Shown: one piece after another, positions 11,956 through 21,275 of the stretch | Layout: each line of letters starts with the position of its first letter | Position numbering within the stretch: the stretch's first letter is position 1 | Assembly: GCF_024323335.1 (NCBI RefSeq) | Contig: NC_066583.1 | Location: forward strand, 14,474,665 to 14,538,664 | Length of the DNA stretch: 64,000 bases | Source of the DNA: Lathyrus oleraceus | Taxonomy: Eukaryota; Streptophyta; Magnoliopsida; Fabales; Fabaceae | Reading direction: 5' to 3' | Program-made: the position numbers and the translations under genes | Notes under the pieces: model-generated | The model's input: the letters and a program-made list of their open reading frames with translations, nothing else | Told to the model about the DNA's origin: nothing | The model's database searches: none

Positions 11956-12484
11956 CCATGAATATTTTATCTCTTAACATTAGAAGTGGAGGAAATAAAA
12001 CAAAGAGGAAGAGAATTAGCTTTATCATCCAATCATGTAAGGTTGATTTATGTTTTCTTTAAGAAGCAAAAATTAAATATCTTGATAGTACACTAGTTGT
12101 GGACTCTTGGGGAAATAATGAAGTGAAGTGGTCCTCTAGTGAGGCAGTAGGAGATTCAAAAGGTATGGTTATATTATGGAGGAAACCCCTCTTTTGTTAA
12201 ATTACAGTTTCAGGGGGAAGAGTTTGTGGAAGTCAATGTAGATTAAAATGAATAAAGTACAATTTTGTTAACATATACGCTTCTTTCAACAATATGGTAA
12301 GGAGAAACATGTGGAGTCAGAGGGGGAAGGTGAAGAGGAAGCACAAAAATGAATAATGGTGCACATGGGGAGATTTCAACTCAGTTTCAAATAAGGAGGA
12401 AAGATTAGGGATAGGGGTGAATAGCAGAGGTAGTGAAATGAAGGAGTTTAGAAGATTTATAGGTCATTTGACCTTGTTTGACCA
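11956..12484 (+). pseudogene. L1-type LINE ORF2 endonuclease domain, truncated
   Basis: The segment starting MNILSLNIRSGGNKTKRKR (11958) is the start of the apurinic-like endonuclease domain of plant LINE ORF2 (N-[VI]-R). Further motifs follow in order: EAKIKYLDS, WGNNEVKWSSS, KGMVILWRK, NFVNIYASF, WGDFNSVSNKEER (the D-F-N catalytic motif) and EFRRFIGHLTLFD. Stops interrupt it several times. It belongs with the ORF1 relic immediately upstream (spacing about 210 bp). It ends at about 12484, where gypsy integrase sequence begins; the reverse transcriptase part is missing. Confidence 0.82.
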
Positions 12485-13070
12485 AGTAGAGGCTGCAAAC
12501 AAAGTTATCATAAGTTTCATAAAGAAGCACATAGGCAAGAAGCCAATGAGTTGACATACAACTTTGAATCAAGAACTTTGGGCTTGCAAAACTTCGCCAA
12601 AAGAAGCCATTAAGTCTACACCTTTTCGACTAATGTTTGGCCATGATATAGTTCTACCTGCATAGATATGCTTAGAGTCTGTAAGGATTCAAAGGCAAAA
12701 TGAAATCCCGTCTGACCATTTTCAGAGCATGATGATGGTTGACTTAGTCGACATGGATGAAGAAAGGCTACTTTCTTTAGATGCCTTCATGAGTAAAAAG
12801 AAGAGAATAACTAAAACTTATAACAGAAAGGTTAATTCAAAAGTTTTCTCTGTTGGAAATTATGTGTGGAAGGTTATATTTCCTATCGACAAGAAAGATA
12901 TGACTTTGGGAAAATGGTGACCAAATTGGGAAGGACCTTCCAAAACTAATCAATTTTTTTCCAATAACGCGCATGAGATTGAGGAGTTAAGCCCAGATAA
13001 TCGAGCGTTGCGAATAATGTGAAATACTTAAAAACGTGTAGGCCTACACTTTAGGAAATCAATATCACAA
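12485..13070 (+). pseudogene. Tat/Ogre-like Ty3-gypsy integrase C-terminal fragment
   Basis: Starts abruptly with VEAANKVIISFIKKHIGKKP, the segment that holds the catalytic Glu of the integrase core in Tat-type gypsy elements. It continues with ELWACKTSPKEAIKSTPFRLMFGHDIVLPA and the open piece 12729-12920 (..SKVFSVGNYVWKVIFPIDKKDMTLGKW), then NWEGPSK, which is the integrase C-terminal GPxF-like domain. A few stops are present. Everything upstream (gag, protease, RT, RNase H, integrase N-terminus) is absent. The element was evidently joined to the LINE by deletion or insertion at about 12485. Confidence 0.82.
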
Positions 13071-14437
13071 AAGGAAAATAGTACTCAAGATGTCATTGAT
13101 TTAGCCAAAATGCCAATATTACAAAAACACCAAAAAAGGAAAATAATACAAGACCAGGGACTCGTAAAGTCCCATGAGACTCAATTGGATCATACATATT
13201 TTGCTGTCTTCATGGAGCTTGATTGCAAGGGGCACATATTTTTTAGCCACCTAAACAAATCGAGCGCATAATACATATGTCAATAACCAGTAAGTAAGAA
13301 AGGCAATATGATCGTGCAAAGAAATATCGTGGGTTACCTTTCGATGATTCTCTATGAAAGATCTGTGAGCTGGTTTGGAGAAGGAGAAGGGAGTATTAAT
13401 TATTGTGACTTTTGCAAGATCTAAGTCTAGCCCAGTTGGTTGAACACCAGCTATATCAGGTATGTCGAAGAAAGTGGGAGTTATCATCCCATAGAGTAGT
13501 TGAAAAATGTTTATGGAGGTATCCTAGAAACACATGGAAGCGATTAGAATATGAGGATTGTAAGAGAGACTCACCCTGGATAACTAGATTAGATCATAAA
13601 TCCTTAATCTTTCCAGTAGCGCACTTTCCTCCTCTCAACCCTACCCAAGAACTTAATATACTCAACATCCTCCAGTGGCGGGGAGAAACAGAAGACCCAG
13701 TTCTTGAAGAATTTAAACTTGAAAGATTCATCCCGACGATATATAGGAAATAATCCTGAAGTAGTTAGGGTTTCTTAATATATTTGGGTAAGGGCCCCAT
13801 AAATGCATGCACCTTACTAGCAAACACGTAGGGAATAAAGGCAGAGTGATATCATACTTTCTTGCATTCTGTTTCTAAGGGAGGCTCCGGTATGTAGGCA
13901 CAATCATCCATGAAGATATGAAGCTTAATCTTGGTTGTGAAGCCCGCATGGCGTTGTTCTGGAAGTGCCATTAAAGCATATGAGTTTTTCTGAGTAAGAG
14001 CGTGAGGAAGAAGAAAACGATATGGTTTTCATGTTCTGTGAGGCAAGGTGCAGAAAAGGGAAAAAAGAGAGAGTTTGAATGGACACATTCAAATAAAAGA
14101 TGATGAAACTGTTTAATTTTTCTTCGATAAAAGATCGGCCACATGGTAGTTGATTCGACAGATAGCATATAAAATCCATGGGAAAAGCAAGATGGAAGTT
14201 AAGGTGATTACAAACGATTCCATTTAACTTAGTATTCCTAGGGAATATGAAGTAATCATAGAGAATCTATATGCACGTCTGTGACGTGTACATTGGTAGA
14301 AATGTTAGTCATAATGATTGACAACAAGCATGACTGAGGTAACGTGGCACAAAATCTGAGCAGTGACAAAGTAGTTACAAAAATTCCACTTTTCTCCCCT
14401 CAGATATGGATTAAAAATGACATTTTTAGGGGGCATC
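13071..14437 (+). other. Noncoding 3' region of the gypsy fragment (inferred)
   Basis: No recognisable coding sequence. Open frames here (for example 13412-13753) match nothing I know. The position between the integrase end and a purine-rich GGGGGCA string (14429-14435) fits the 3' untranslated part of a Tat-type element. Confidence 0.4.
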
Positions 14438-15380
14438 TATTACACTTGGATTTATCAGCTACTAAAAAGTTAACAAAGAATGTCAATGAAAAGACATTTA
14501 CTACGAGAGAGCATTAATGAAGTGTCATGAAGAGCATTAATGTTAAGGCATCAACAGACCAACGAGGGACCGACTGAGCCTTCGACACAAGGAGATATGG
14601 TTTGGAGGAATCTTAGGGATAAATCCCTAAGACCCAAATCACTGAGAAACATGTCCAAAATCTCAAAAAGGACAATCGACAGAAGCCTTTGTTCCACCAA
14701 GAGGACCAACCGACTAAACCACATGATATGATAGACTTAACGAATTTGCAAGTTTTGGGTCTTTGATAGGAAGAAATGATATCACGATGGAGAGGTTACC
14801 ATCGAGGATTCATGAAGAAATGGGAAGTAGTTACAACTCAACATGGGTTTTTGAACAAAGAGTGTCTTGGAAGACACGTAATCACACTAGTGGGAACTTG
14901 AAGATTGAACATGGAGTAAATACAGTAGTACCTTAGTGCTCGTAACCATCGTTGAAGGTTACTTTGCAAATCGAATAAATAGTAGACTCATACTTGGGAT
15001 TAAAGGTCACAAAATTGTATACATACTCTCCATACCACTGGAGTATCCGAGTCAAAGAGCAAAATAATTAAGCGAGAAACATGTATGCGTCTACTTCCAG
15101 TCTTTTTCATTAGTCTCTTTACTTCCTTAAACAAAACATGTACTTTTTTATCTTTGTTTTGTTTAATGCCATTTATTTCATTTTACCTTATCATTTATCA
15201 CAATCTGACTTCATTTAAAGTCTTTTTTGCATGTTGTTATTGTTCACGCGACGAATGCATTCAATTCCCACGCCCGTGTGTTCACACCAGTTATTTGCAC
15301 AAATTTATTTGGATATTTTTCGAGTTAAGCTCACAGACTTTCAAACTCGTGATTGTTTACCAAATACACTGGTAAACACC
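14438..15380 (+). mobile_element. Probable 3' LTR of the Tat-like gypsy fragment
   Basis: A TTTTTAGGGGGCATC string (14423-14437) looks like a polypurine tract, followed by TATTACACTTGG, which could be a decayed TGTTACACTTGG LTR start. The sequence then lacks coding signals. Its right end could not be placed and no second copy is in the window, so LTR identity is inferred from position and the tract. Confidence 0.4.
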
Positions 15381-15396
15381 GTTATGATATGTGTAA

Positions 15397-15953
15397 GAGT
15401 TTGTTATAAAATATGAGATTACTTGTTTTTCTCTACCCCTCATTAACCATATACAACCATTGAAATCGAATTTTGAAATAATAATCAGAAAAGCTATATT
15501 ATTCTTGAAAAACAACTTAAACGGTCCAATATTTTTCAAATTGCATGCATCTTGTAATTCATGATTTCCCCATTGACCCATATAATTTGATTCAATCTCA
15601 AATTCTTCAAAGTAAGGATGATGAATGGATGTCTTCTAAGTATTTCACACAAAATTTGATTTCCTTTTTTTTGAAGTATATTTTGCAAACATCAAATTTT
15701 GCATGAAAGACTCAAATTGGCATCCATTTATCATAATTGTTTTGAAGAATTTGTGGCTTTGAATCAAATTCTATGGGCTAAAGAGGAAATCATGAATTAC
15801 AAGATGCATGCAATTCAAGAAAACATGGATCGTCTAAGTTGTTTTTCAAGATAATTTAATATTTGTGACTATTATTTCAAACATCAATTTAAATAAATGC
15901 AAGCTCAATGAAGGTTTAGTAAAACAAACAATCACATGTGATATAACAAACTC
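15397..15953. repeat. Long near-palindrome (hairpin), two ~264-bp arms
   Basis: The left arm 15397-15660 is the reverse complement of the right arm 15691-15953 along its whole length (about 75% by eye), with a loop of only 30 bp. The longest perfect match is 31 bp (15539-15569 with 15785-15815). The outer ends are GAGTTTGTTATA and TATAACAAACTC. Transcription would give a long imperfect hairpin RNA. No protein-coding content or target-site duplication was identified. It may be a foldback MITE or an inverted duplication of the kind from which young MIR or siRNA hairpins arise. Confidence 0.9.
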
Positions 15954-16338
15954 ACTAATAACATTTATGAACAAAAAATTCAATTAATTAACATAGATTA
16001 GGAGAACCTGATAACTAATTGTTCGTGGAAAATTAAGACAAACTTGTAAAATGAAAGAAGGATGAAACTGGGGAGAAAACTGCAAATTTGTGTTAAATTT
16101 GAATGAATATCATTCTATGTCTATCACACAAATTTGCATCTTTCACTTCAGCTTCATCCTCTATTGTATTTTTTCTCCATAGTAACACAAATAAATTGTA
16201 ATCCTATAAACACCATGTACAAAAAAACATGTTAATATAAACTAGCAGTACATTATAATCCAACGAAAACTTATCAACATACAAAAATTTGTCAACAACA
16301 ATAACCAACAATAAATCATGTGAAACATAACAAGGTCT
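15954..16338. other. AT-rich noncoding stretch
   Basis: A short inverted similarity (GCAAATTTGTGT near 16081 against ACACAAATTTGC near 16126) is present. Nothing else was recognised. Confidence 0.45.
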
Positions 16339-16697
16339 TCAAATTTCATGCTTAGTTGAATTCGTGGAGTTCTTTAGGTCTTCATAGTTCTCAAGGTCTT
16401 CATCTAATTCGGAATCAATTGCATCTAGATTCACCAGGTCCTTCACAATAGCCTCTACCTTCCTAATCTTTTCAGGGTTAAGATTCTTGAAAAGAATCTT
16501 CTTATAGTCTGTTCAACCAGACAGTTCAACAACACTAATGTGATCCCTAAAAACTTTTGATTTCTTGGTTTTGTTCAACCATAACTCAAACATATCAATA
16601 ACCCCCTTTGTAACCTCAACCTCACGGATAAGTTTGCTCTCATTATTCAGGTTGGCAGAAGGATCTGAAATTTGAGAGATGAATCTGAAATCTGAAT
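16339..16697 (-). pseudogene. Unrecognised exon relic with one in-frame stop
   Basis: On the minus strand, a likely 3' splice site (TTCTCTTATTCAG, ending about 16698) is followed by about 118 codons ending at TGA 16339-16341. The frame reads ..SQISDPSANLNNESKLIREV.., then ..VIDMFELWLNKTKKSKVFRD.., ..YKKILFKNLNPEKIRKVEAI.. and an acidic Asp/Glu-rich tail. A single TGA interrupts it after VVELSG. Charged, helix-prone composition and an otherwise open frame suggest the last exon of a real protein gene, recently inactivated or captured. I do not recognise the family. A misread stop or a functional short exon cannot be excluded. Confidence 0.5.
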
Positions 16698-17324
16698 AAG
16701 AGAAACATTTTTTTCAAAATAACATACAACATCATACAACAATAACAACATACAACAAAAAAACCCATAAACTCTCAAACAAAAAGAAAATCATGTGAAA
16801 ATCCTGTGATACATAATAATAATATACACGAAAATGAGAGAATAAGGAAGAAGAAGAATACATTTATGTATGAAGAATAAGATTGAGGCTATACTCTAGA
16901 ATACAAAAGCTAATGACGAAAAAGAGATAAAATGTGTGATAGAGTTTCACCATAGTCGTATTTAAAACTCGTGATAAAATGTAATGACTATATATCATAT
17001 TATAAAGACAAAACTCATTGTAACAAAAAAGTAAAAAAAAAAAAAAATTGGAGTTGAATTTTGAACTCTGGCACTTCATGTATGTATAATCACGGTTAAT
17101 TAGTTTGACCATAATATAATATTTTTTTCGTAAATATAATAAAGCAAAGTGCGTTCAAAAATGAGGTATTGTCACGGTTAACTGTCAGACCGTTGTAATT
17201 TAGTCTTACGAATATTTATTTCGTACAATTTCATTTCAAATATAAGTAATACTATTTATAATTATTTAATTTTTTATTTTTTATTAATATGTAAATTAAA
17301 ATAAATATTATACAAAGAATACTA
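16698..17324. other. AT-rich noncoding stretch
   Basis: If the exon relic is real, the first part is its upstream intron. No further exon was found. The rest is AT-rich with no recognisable element. Confidence 0.4.
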
Positions 17325-17651
17325 TAAAATATCTCCATGGTATTTGTTGAGTTCTGTAAAGAATTAAAAAAATATAATAATTTCTAAAATTTTCTAACAC
17401 AGCACGGTTTTGTTCAGTTTGTTTCGGTTTATAAAATTCAAATTACAAACTAAACCGAACCGCGCAGTTTTATTTAAAAATGATTCAATCACATCTAAAT
17501 CAAATACGATTTTTTATGGTTTTCGGTTTCGGTCGATTTCGGTTAATGATTTTCTATTGGATTTGTTCAACTTTAAACATCCCTAGTATTATTTTAAAAA
17601 TTTGTCTTAATAGTTACTAAAAAAACAAGAGTTCAACTGAGTATACGTGCT
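17325..17651. repeat. Left half of a repeat split by the copia insertion
   Basis: Matches 48523-48830 along its length: shared strings include TTGTTGAGTTCT / TTATTGAGTTCT, AACCGAACCG, ATGATTCAATCACAT / ATGACTCAATCACAT and AAGAGTTCAACTGAGTA. Its right half continues at 31255 after the copia element. The CGGTTT/AACCG-rich composition is typical of a dispersed plant repeat, but I cannot name the family. Confidence 0.8.
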
Positions 17652-17656
17652 CATAG

Positions 17657-17910
17657 TGTAAATGATAATGAAAATAATGAACAGTAAATTCTGTTTTCTC
17701 TTTGTGCTAACTAACTTTAGGGGTTAGTTAGAGGTTGTTGAGAGGAGTTAGTTAGGATCTAACTACTTGTCTTAGCTATATATAGTAGTCCTCTCTATTG
17801 TAACAATTGAGATTGAGAATTACATTTCATCTTTGATCACATACAACTTCTCTTCAAGCTTTTCCTTTCTTTTTGGTTATGGAGTTTCAGCTCATTATTG
17901 TATGTTCACA
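17657..17910 (+). repeat. 5' LTR of the copia element
   Basis: 254 bp, TGTAAATGATAATG..TATGTTCACA, ends TG..CA. It contains a TATA box (CTATATATAG, 17776-17785) in the expected promoter position. Confidence 0.95.
17776..17785 (+). promoter_or_regulatory. TATA box in the copia 5' LTR
   Basis: CTATATATAG about 120 bp into the 254-bp LTR, the usual place for the element's own polymerase II promoter. The same string occurs in the 3' LTR. Functional status unknown. Confidence 0.6.
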
Positions 17911-17923
17911 TGGTATCACAAGC
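17911..17923 (+). other. Primer-binding site of the copia element
   Basis: TGGTATCACAAGC directly follows the 5' LTR and resembles the complement of the initiator-Met tRNA 3' end (TGGTATCAGAGC), with a substitution and an insertion in the GAGC part. Confidence 0.8.
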
Positions 17924-18013
17924 CTGTGATTCTGCTTTCCGCTGCGATATTTCTCAATCTTCTTCTTTCGATCCAACTTTTCTGCAGCTTCTGCAACTTT
18001 GTTGTTTCTCATC

Positions 18014-19184
18014 ATGTCATCTTCAAGCTTTAATAGCAGCGATCATGGTGAATCTGCCTCAAGAAACAACAATAAAGGTTATCAAAATTATATCCTAAAC
18101 CCTATTTCATGTATCCCAATGAAAATCCTTCTTTGATTCTGGTTACACCATTACTTTCCAATAACAATTATCACTCTTGGTCGCGCTCCATGGCCATAGC
18201 TCTTCGTTCTAAGAACAAATTGCATTTCATCAATGGTGTTTTACCACGACCTTCTGATCTTGATCCAAATTCCATAGCTTGGGATAAATGCAACACCATG
18301 ATCATGTCTTGGATCAAGAATGCTGTAGAAGTTGAAATTGCTCAAAGTATTCTTTGGATGGAGAATGCTGCTGATATGTGGAATGAGCTCAAGGGGTGTT
18401 TTTATCAAGGCGATGTTTTTAGAATTTCTGATATCCAAGAAGAAATCTGCACATTGAAACAAGGTGATGCTTCTGTTTCTTCATATTACACAAAACTGAA
18501 GATTTTATGGCAAGAACTAGATAATTTTAGACCTATTCCTGCATGTGACTGTGATACTACTTGTCTTGCCATTACCAAGATTCGTGCTTAGAAAGCTAGT
18601 GATCAAGTAATTCGTTTCTTGAAAGGGCTGAATAATCAATACTCTGCTATTAGGTCACAAATAATGCTTATGGATCCTCTCCCTAGCATTTGCAAAGTAT
18701 ATTCCTTGCTTGTTCAACAAGAAAGACAAGCTAATCTTCCCATTGATGAGTCCAAGATTTTGGTCACTCCATCTTCTAATCAGCATCAGAATAATCGTGA
18801 TACTCAGTCTAAATCATATTCCAATATGCGTGGTAGAGGCAGCACTAGAGGAGGCAGATCTTCTGGTGGTAGGGGAAGAAATAATCGTATTTGCACACAT
18901 TGTGGCATGTCTAATCACACCATTGATACTTGTTTTAAAAAACATGGTTATCCTCCTCATTGGAAGCATGAAGGTGCAATCAATCAATGCAATACTGCAT
19001 CTGATAGACCTGAAAACACATCAGGATCTGATATTGAAGCAAGTGCACCAGCATCTCATGGTTTGGCTTTTACACCAGAGCATCATCAAGCATTGCTAGC
19101 TTTACTTCAAGGCTCATCACACTTGCAATCTCATACCACTAACCAGTTAACCTCTCAAACTAATCTTGGATCAGGTACTATCTG
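18014..19184 (+). pseudogene. Copia gag, interrupted by frameshift, stop and gypsy insertion
   Basis: The likely start ATG is at 18014 (MSSSSFNSSDHGE..). A one-base shift near 18090 is needed to continue into MYPNENPSLILVTPLLSNNNYHSWSRSM.. (18109), the copia gag N-terminus with its L-x-x-x-N-Y-x-x-W signature. An in-frame TAG lies at 18589-18591, after which the same frame continues to 19184. A zinc knuckle CTHCGMSNHTIDTC (CX2CX4HX4C) follows a Gly/Arg-rich linker at about 18892-18933. The gypsy element is inserted within the gag-protease linker; the codons on either side of the 5-bp duplication remain in the same frame, so the interruption is a clean insertion. Confidence 0.88.
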
Positions 19185-21152
19185 TGTAACACCCCAATAA
19201 AAATAAGATAATTATTTGATTTAAATTAATATTATATTTATTAATTTAATTAAATAATTGGAATTATTGGATTATTATTATTATTATTTTGGAATAATAA
19301 TTATTGGAAAGTATATAAGTGTGAAATAAGGAAAAAGAGTCTCATTTGGAAAAGAAAGTTTTCACGTGAAACAGAGAAGCGATTGAGAAAGAGGAGAAAG
19401 GGCAAAGAGGAAGAGCAAGGGCAAAGGTTGGAGAAGAGAAAAGCTTGGAGCTTAGAGATTTCCGGATTAACTCAGGTAAGGGGGTTTATCGTCGTTTAAT
19501 GGGTATTATGGGTTAGCATGTAATGGGTAGTGATAAGCCGTTGAATTGACCCTAATTGGGATTATGAATGCTGGAAAATTATGTTGGATAAACTGTGTTT
19601 AGGCTGTAATTGAATCTGTGTTTGGGTTAGTTGTGAATTTCCGAACGTATAGCTTTTTACGGAATTGGAATCGGAGGTCCGGAAGTCCTCCAACGGCGGA
19701 AAATGCGGAGAATTCTGCATTCTGCCTTGTGTTAGCGCAGGAACAGCTTCTGTCTTGCGTTAACCGGTTAACCCAGGGTGTTAACCGGTTAACACTGTTA
19801 TGTATTTTGAATAATTGTTGTTTTGTCTGCGTTAACCGGTTAACACTGTTGTGAATGCTGAGATATGGCTGTTTGTGCTGCGTTAACCGGTTAACCCAGG
19901 GCGTTAACCGGTTAACACTGTTAAGTTTTGGGCAGGAAGCGTGTTTGTGCTGCGTTAACCGGTTAACCCAGGGCGTTAACCGGTTAACACTGTTGCAGAG
20001 TGGAAAAATTGTTAATTAAAATGTTGTGTGCCTAATTGATGGTTGCCTATATCGGTGTGTGATATAGTAGGGATTATTTCCCGCTGTTTTGAGCAGTATA
20101 GGTATTAGTAGAGTGTGCTAATACTGTGTTTAATTATTTGACATGATATGATGTGTTGATACATGCGTTGATAATGTATGATGGTATGCATGATGTTGTG
20201 AATGTGTATGTTATGCATGTGTTGTGAATGGACTGTTTTATGGCTTAGAGTGTGAGCATAGGTCCATTGTGGATTATTGTTGTTGATGTTGCATTGCTAG
20301 GTGATTAGCTTGCATACTGTGGCCTTTATGGTGGTAGCTAATTCCCATGGTGAGGAATTAGTGAGTTAGTCATTTTGGACTGTTGTTGATGTTTGCATGC
20401 TAGGTGATTAGCGTGCATAGCATGGCCCTTTGGGGTGGTAGCTAATTCCCATGGTGAGGAATTAGTGAGTGAGTCACTAGGTCTCAAATGAGTGAGACTA
20501 GTGGGCTTGGTAGCCGTGCCTGGATTTGGACGGTGAGGTGAACTATATGTTCACAAATAGTCGGTACCGCATGCATGGAGTCTCATTGCATAATATGTGT
20601 ATGGCGTATAATATGAATGGACGTATTCCAATATTATACGTGTGTTTGTGTTGATATTGAGTATGAGTATGATATTTGAACTGATGTGCCGTTACTGAAT
20701 GTGTGATGTGATTAGGGTGATTAATGTGTTAAATTACTTAACATGACATGATATTTTATAATGCCTATTATATCGATTGAGGAACTCACCCTTACAACTA
20801 TTTTTCAGGTAACGAGCAGTGATTGAGTAGAAGCTAGTGCTTGGAGTCTAGTGTAGTCTCCTTAGTGGGTCATGCTCTGATAGATGTAACATCGGGACGG
20901 GAGGTTTGAAATGTTTTATTGTTGGTTGTGAACCATTTTACATGTAATGTGTTACATGTTTTACATGATTGATGAGATTTCTATCCGTTGTGTTTTATGC
21001 AAATGCTGATGTTTTGAATTAATAAAAGAGCATGACAGTTATAATTGGTGAATGGTGTGAATAATTGTGTGACACCCTTAACTGCATAATTACTCTGATT
21101 GATATATTGTTATTTTAATTAAATATTTTGGGTAATTTAGAAGGGTGTTACA
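19185..21152 (+). repeat. 5' LTR of the nested gypsy element
   Basis: 1968 bp, TGTAACACCCC..GGGTGTTACA; its ends are themselves an inverted repeat (TGTAACACCC / GGGTGTTACA). It contains seven copies of the palindrome GTTAACCGGTTAAC between 19758 and 19990 and lies directly before the TGGTATCAGAGC primer site. Confidence 0.96.
19758..19990. repeat. Array of seven GTTAACCGGTTAAC palindromes in the 5' LTR
   Basis: Seven perfect copies of the 14-bp palindrome. Most are in pairs separated by CCAGGG[TC]; members of a pair are 22-24 bp apart and pairs about 50-75 bp apart. Each contains GGTTAA on both strands, the core recognised by trihelix GT-1-type factors. A regulatory role is a guess from this core. 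Confidence 0.95.
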
Positions 21153-21156
21153 TTAG

Positions 21157-21168
21157 TGGTATCAGAGC
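21157..21168 (+). other. Primer-binding site of the nested gypsy element
   Basis: TGGTATCAGAGC, four bases after the 5' LTR end, complementary to the 3' end of plant initiator-Met tRNA. Confidence 0.93.
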
Positions 21169-21275
21169 ATAGTCGGTCGAGTCGAGTCGTAGTTATTCTG
21201 TTCCCCTGTACGGGATAGGTGTTGTGTAACCCTATCAGTACTTATTGTTTAGCTTGTTGGGTTTTCAGAGTAGAG

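Noticed and set aside
13412..14179. Moderate ORFs on both strands between the gypsy integrase fragment and its LTR
   Set aside because: No recognisable domain or conserved pattern; position fits element 3' noncoding sequence.
19758..19990. CRISPR-like reading of the palindrome array
   Set aside because: Plant nuclear LTR; units are short palindromes with near-identical spacers, not repeat-spacer arrays.
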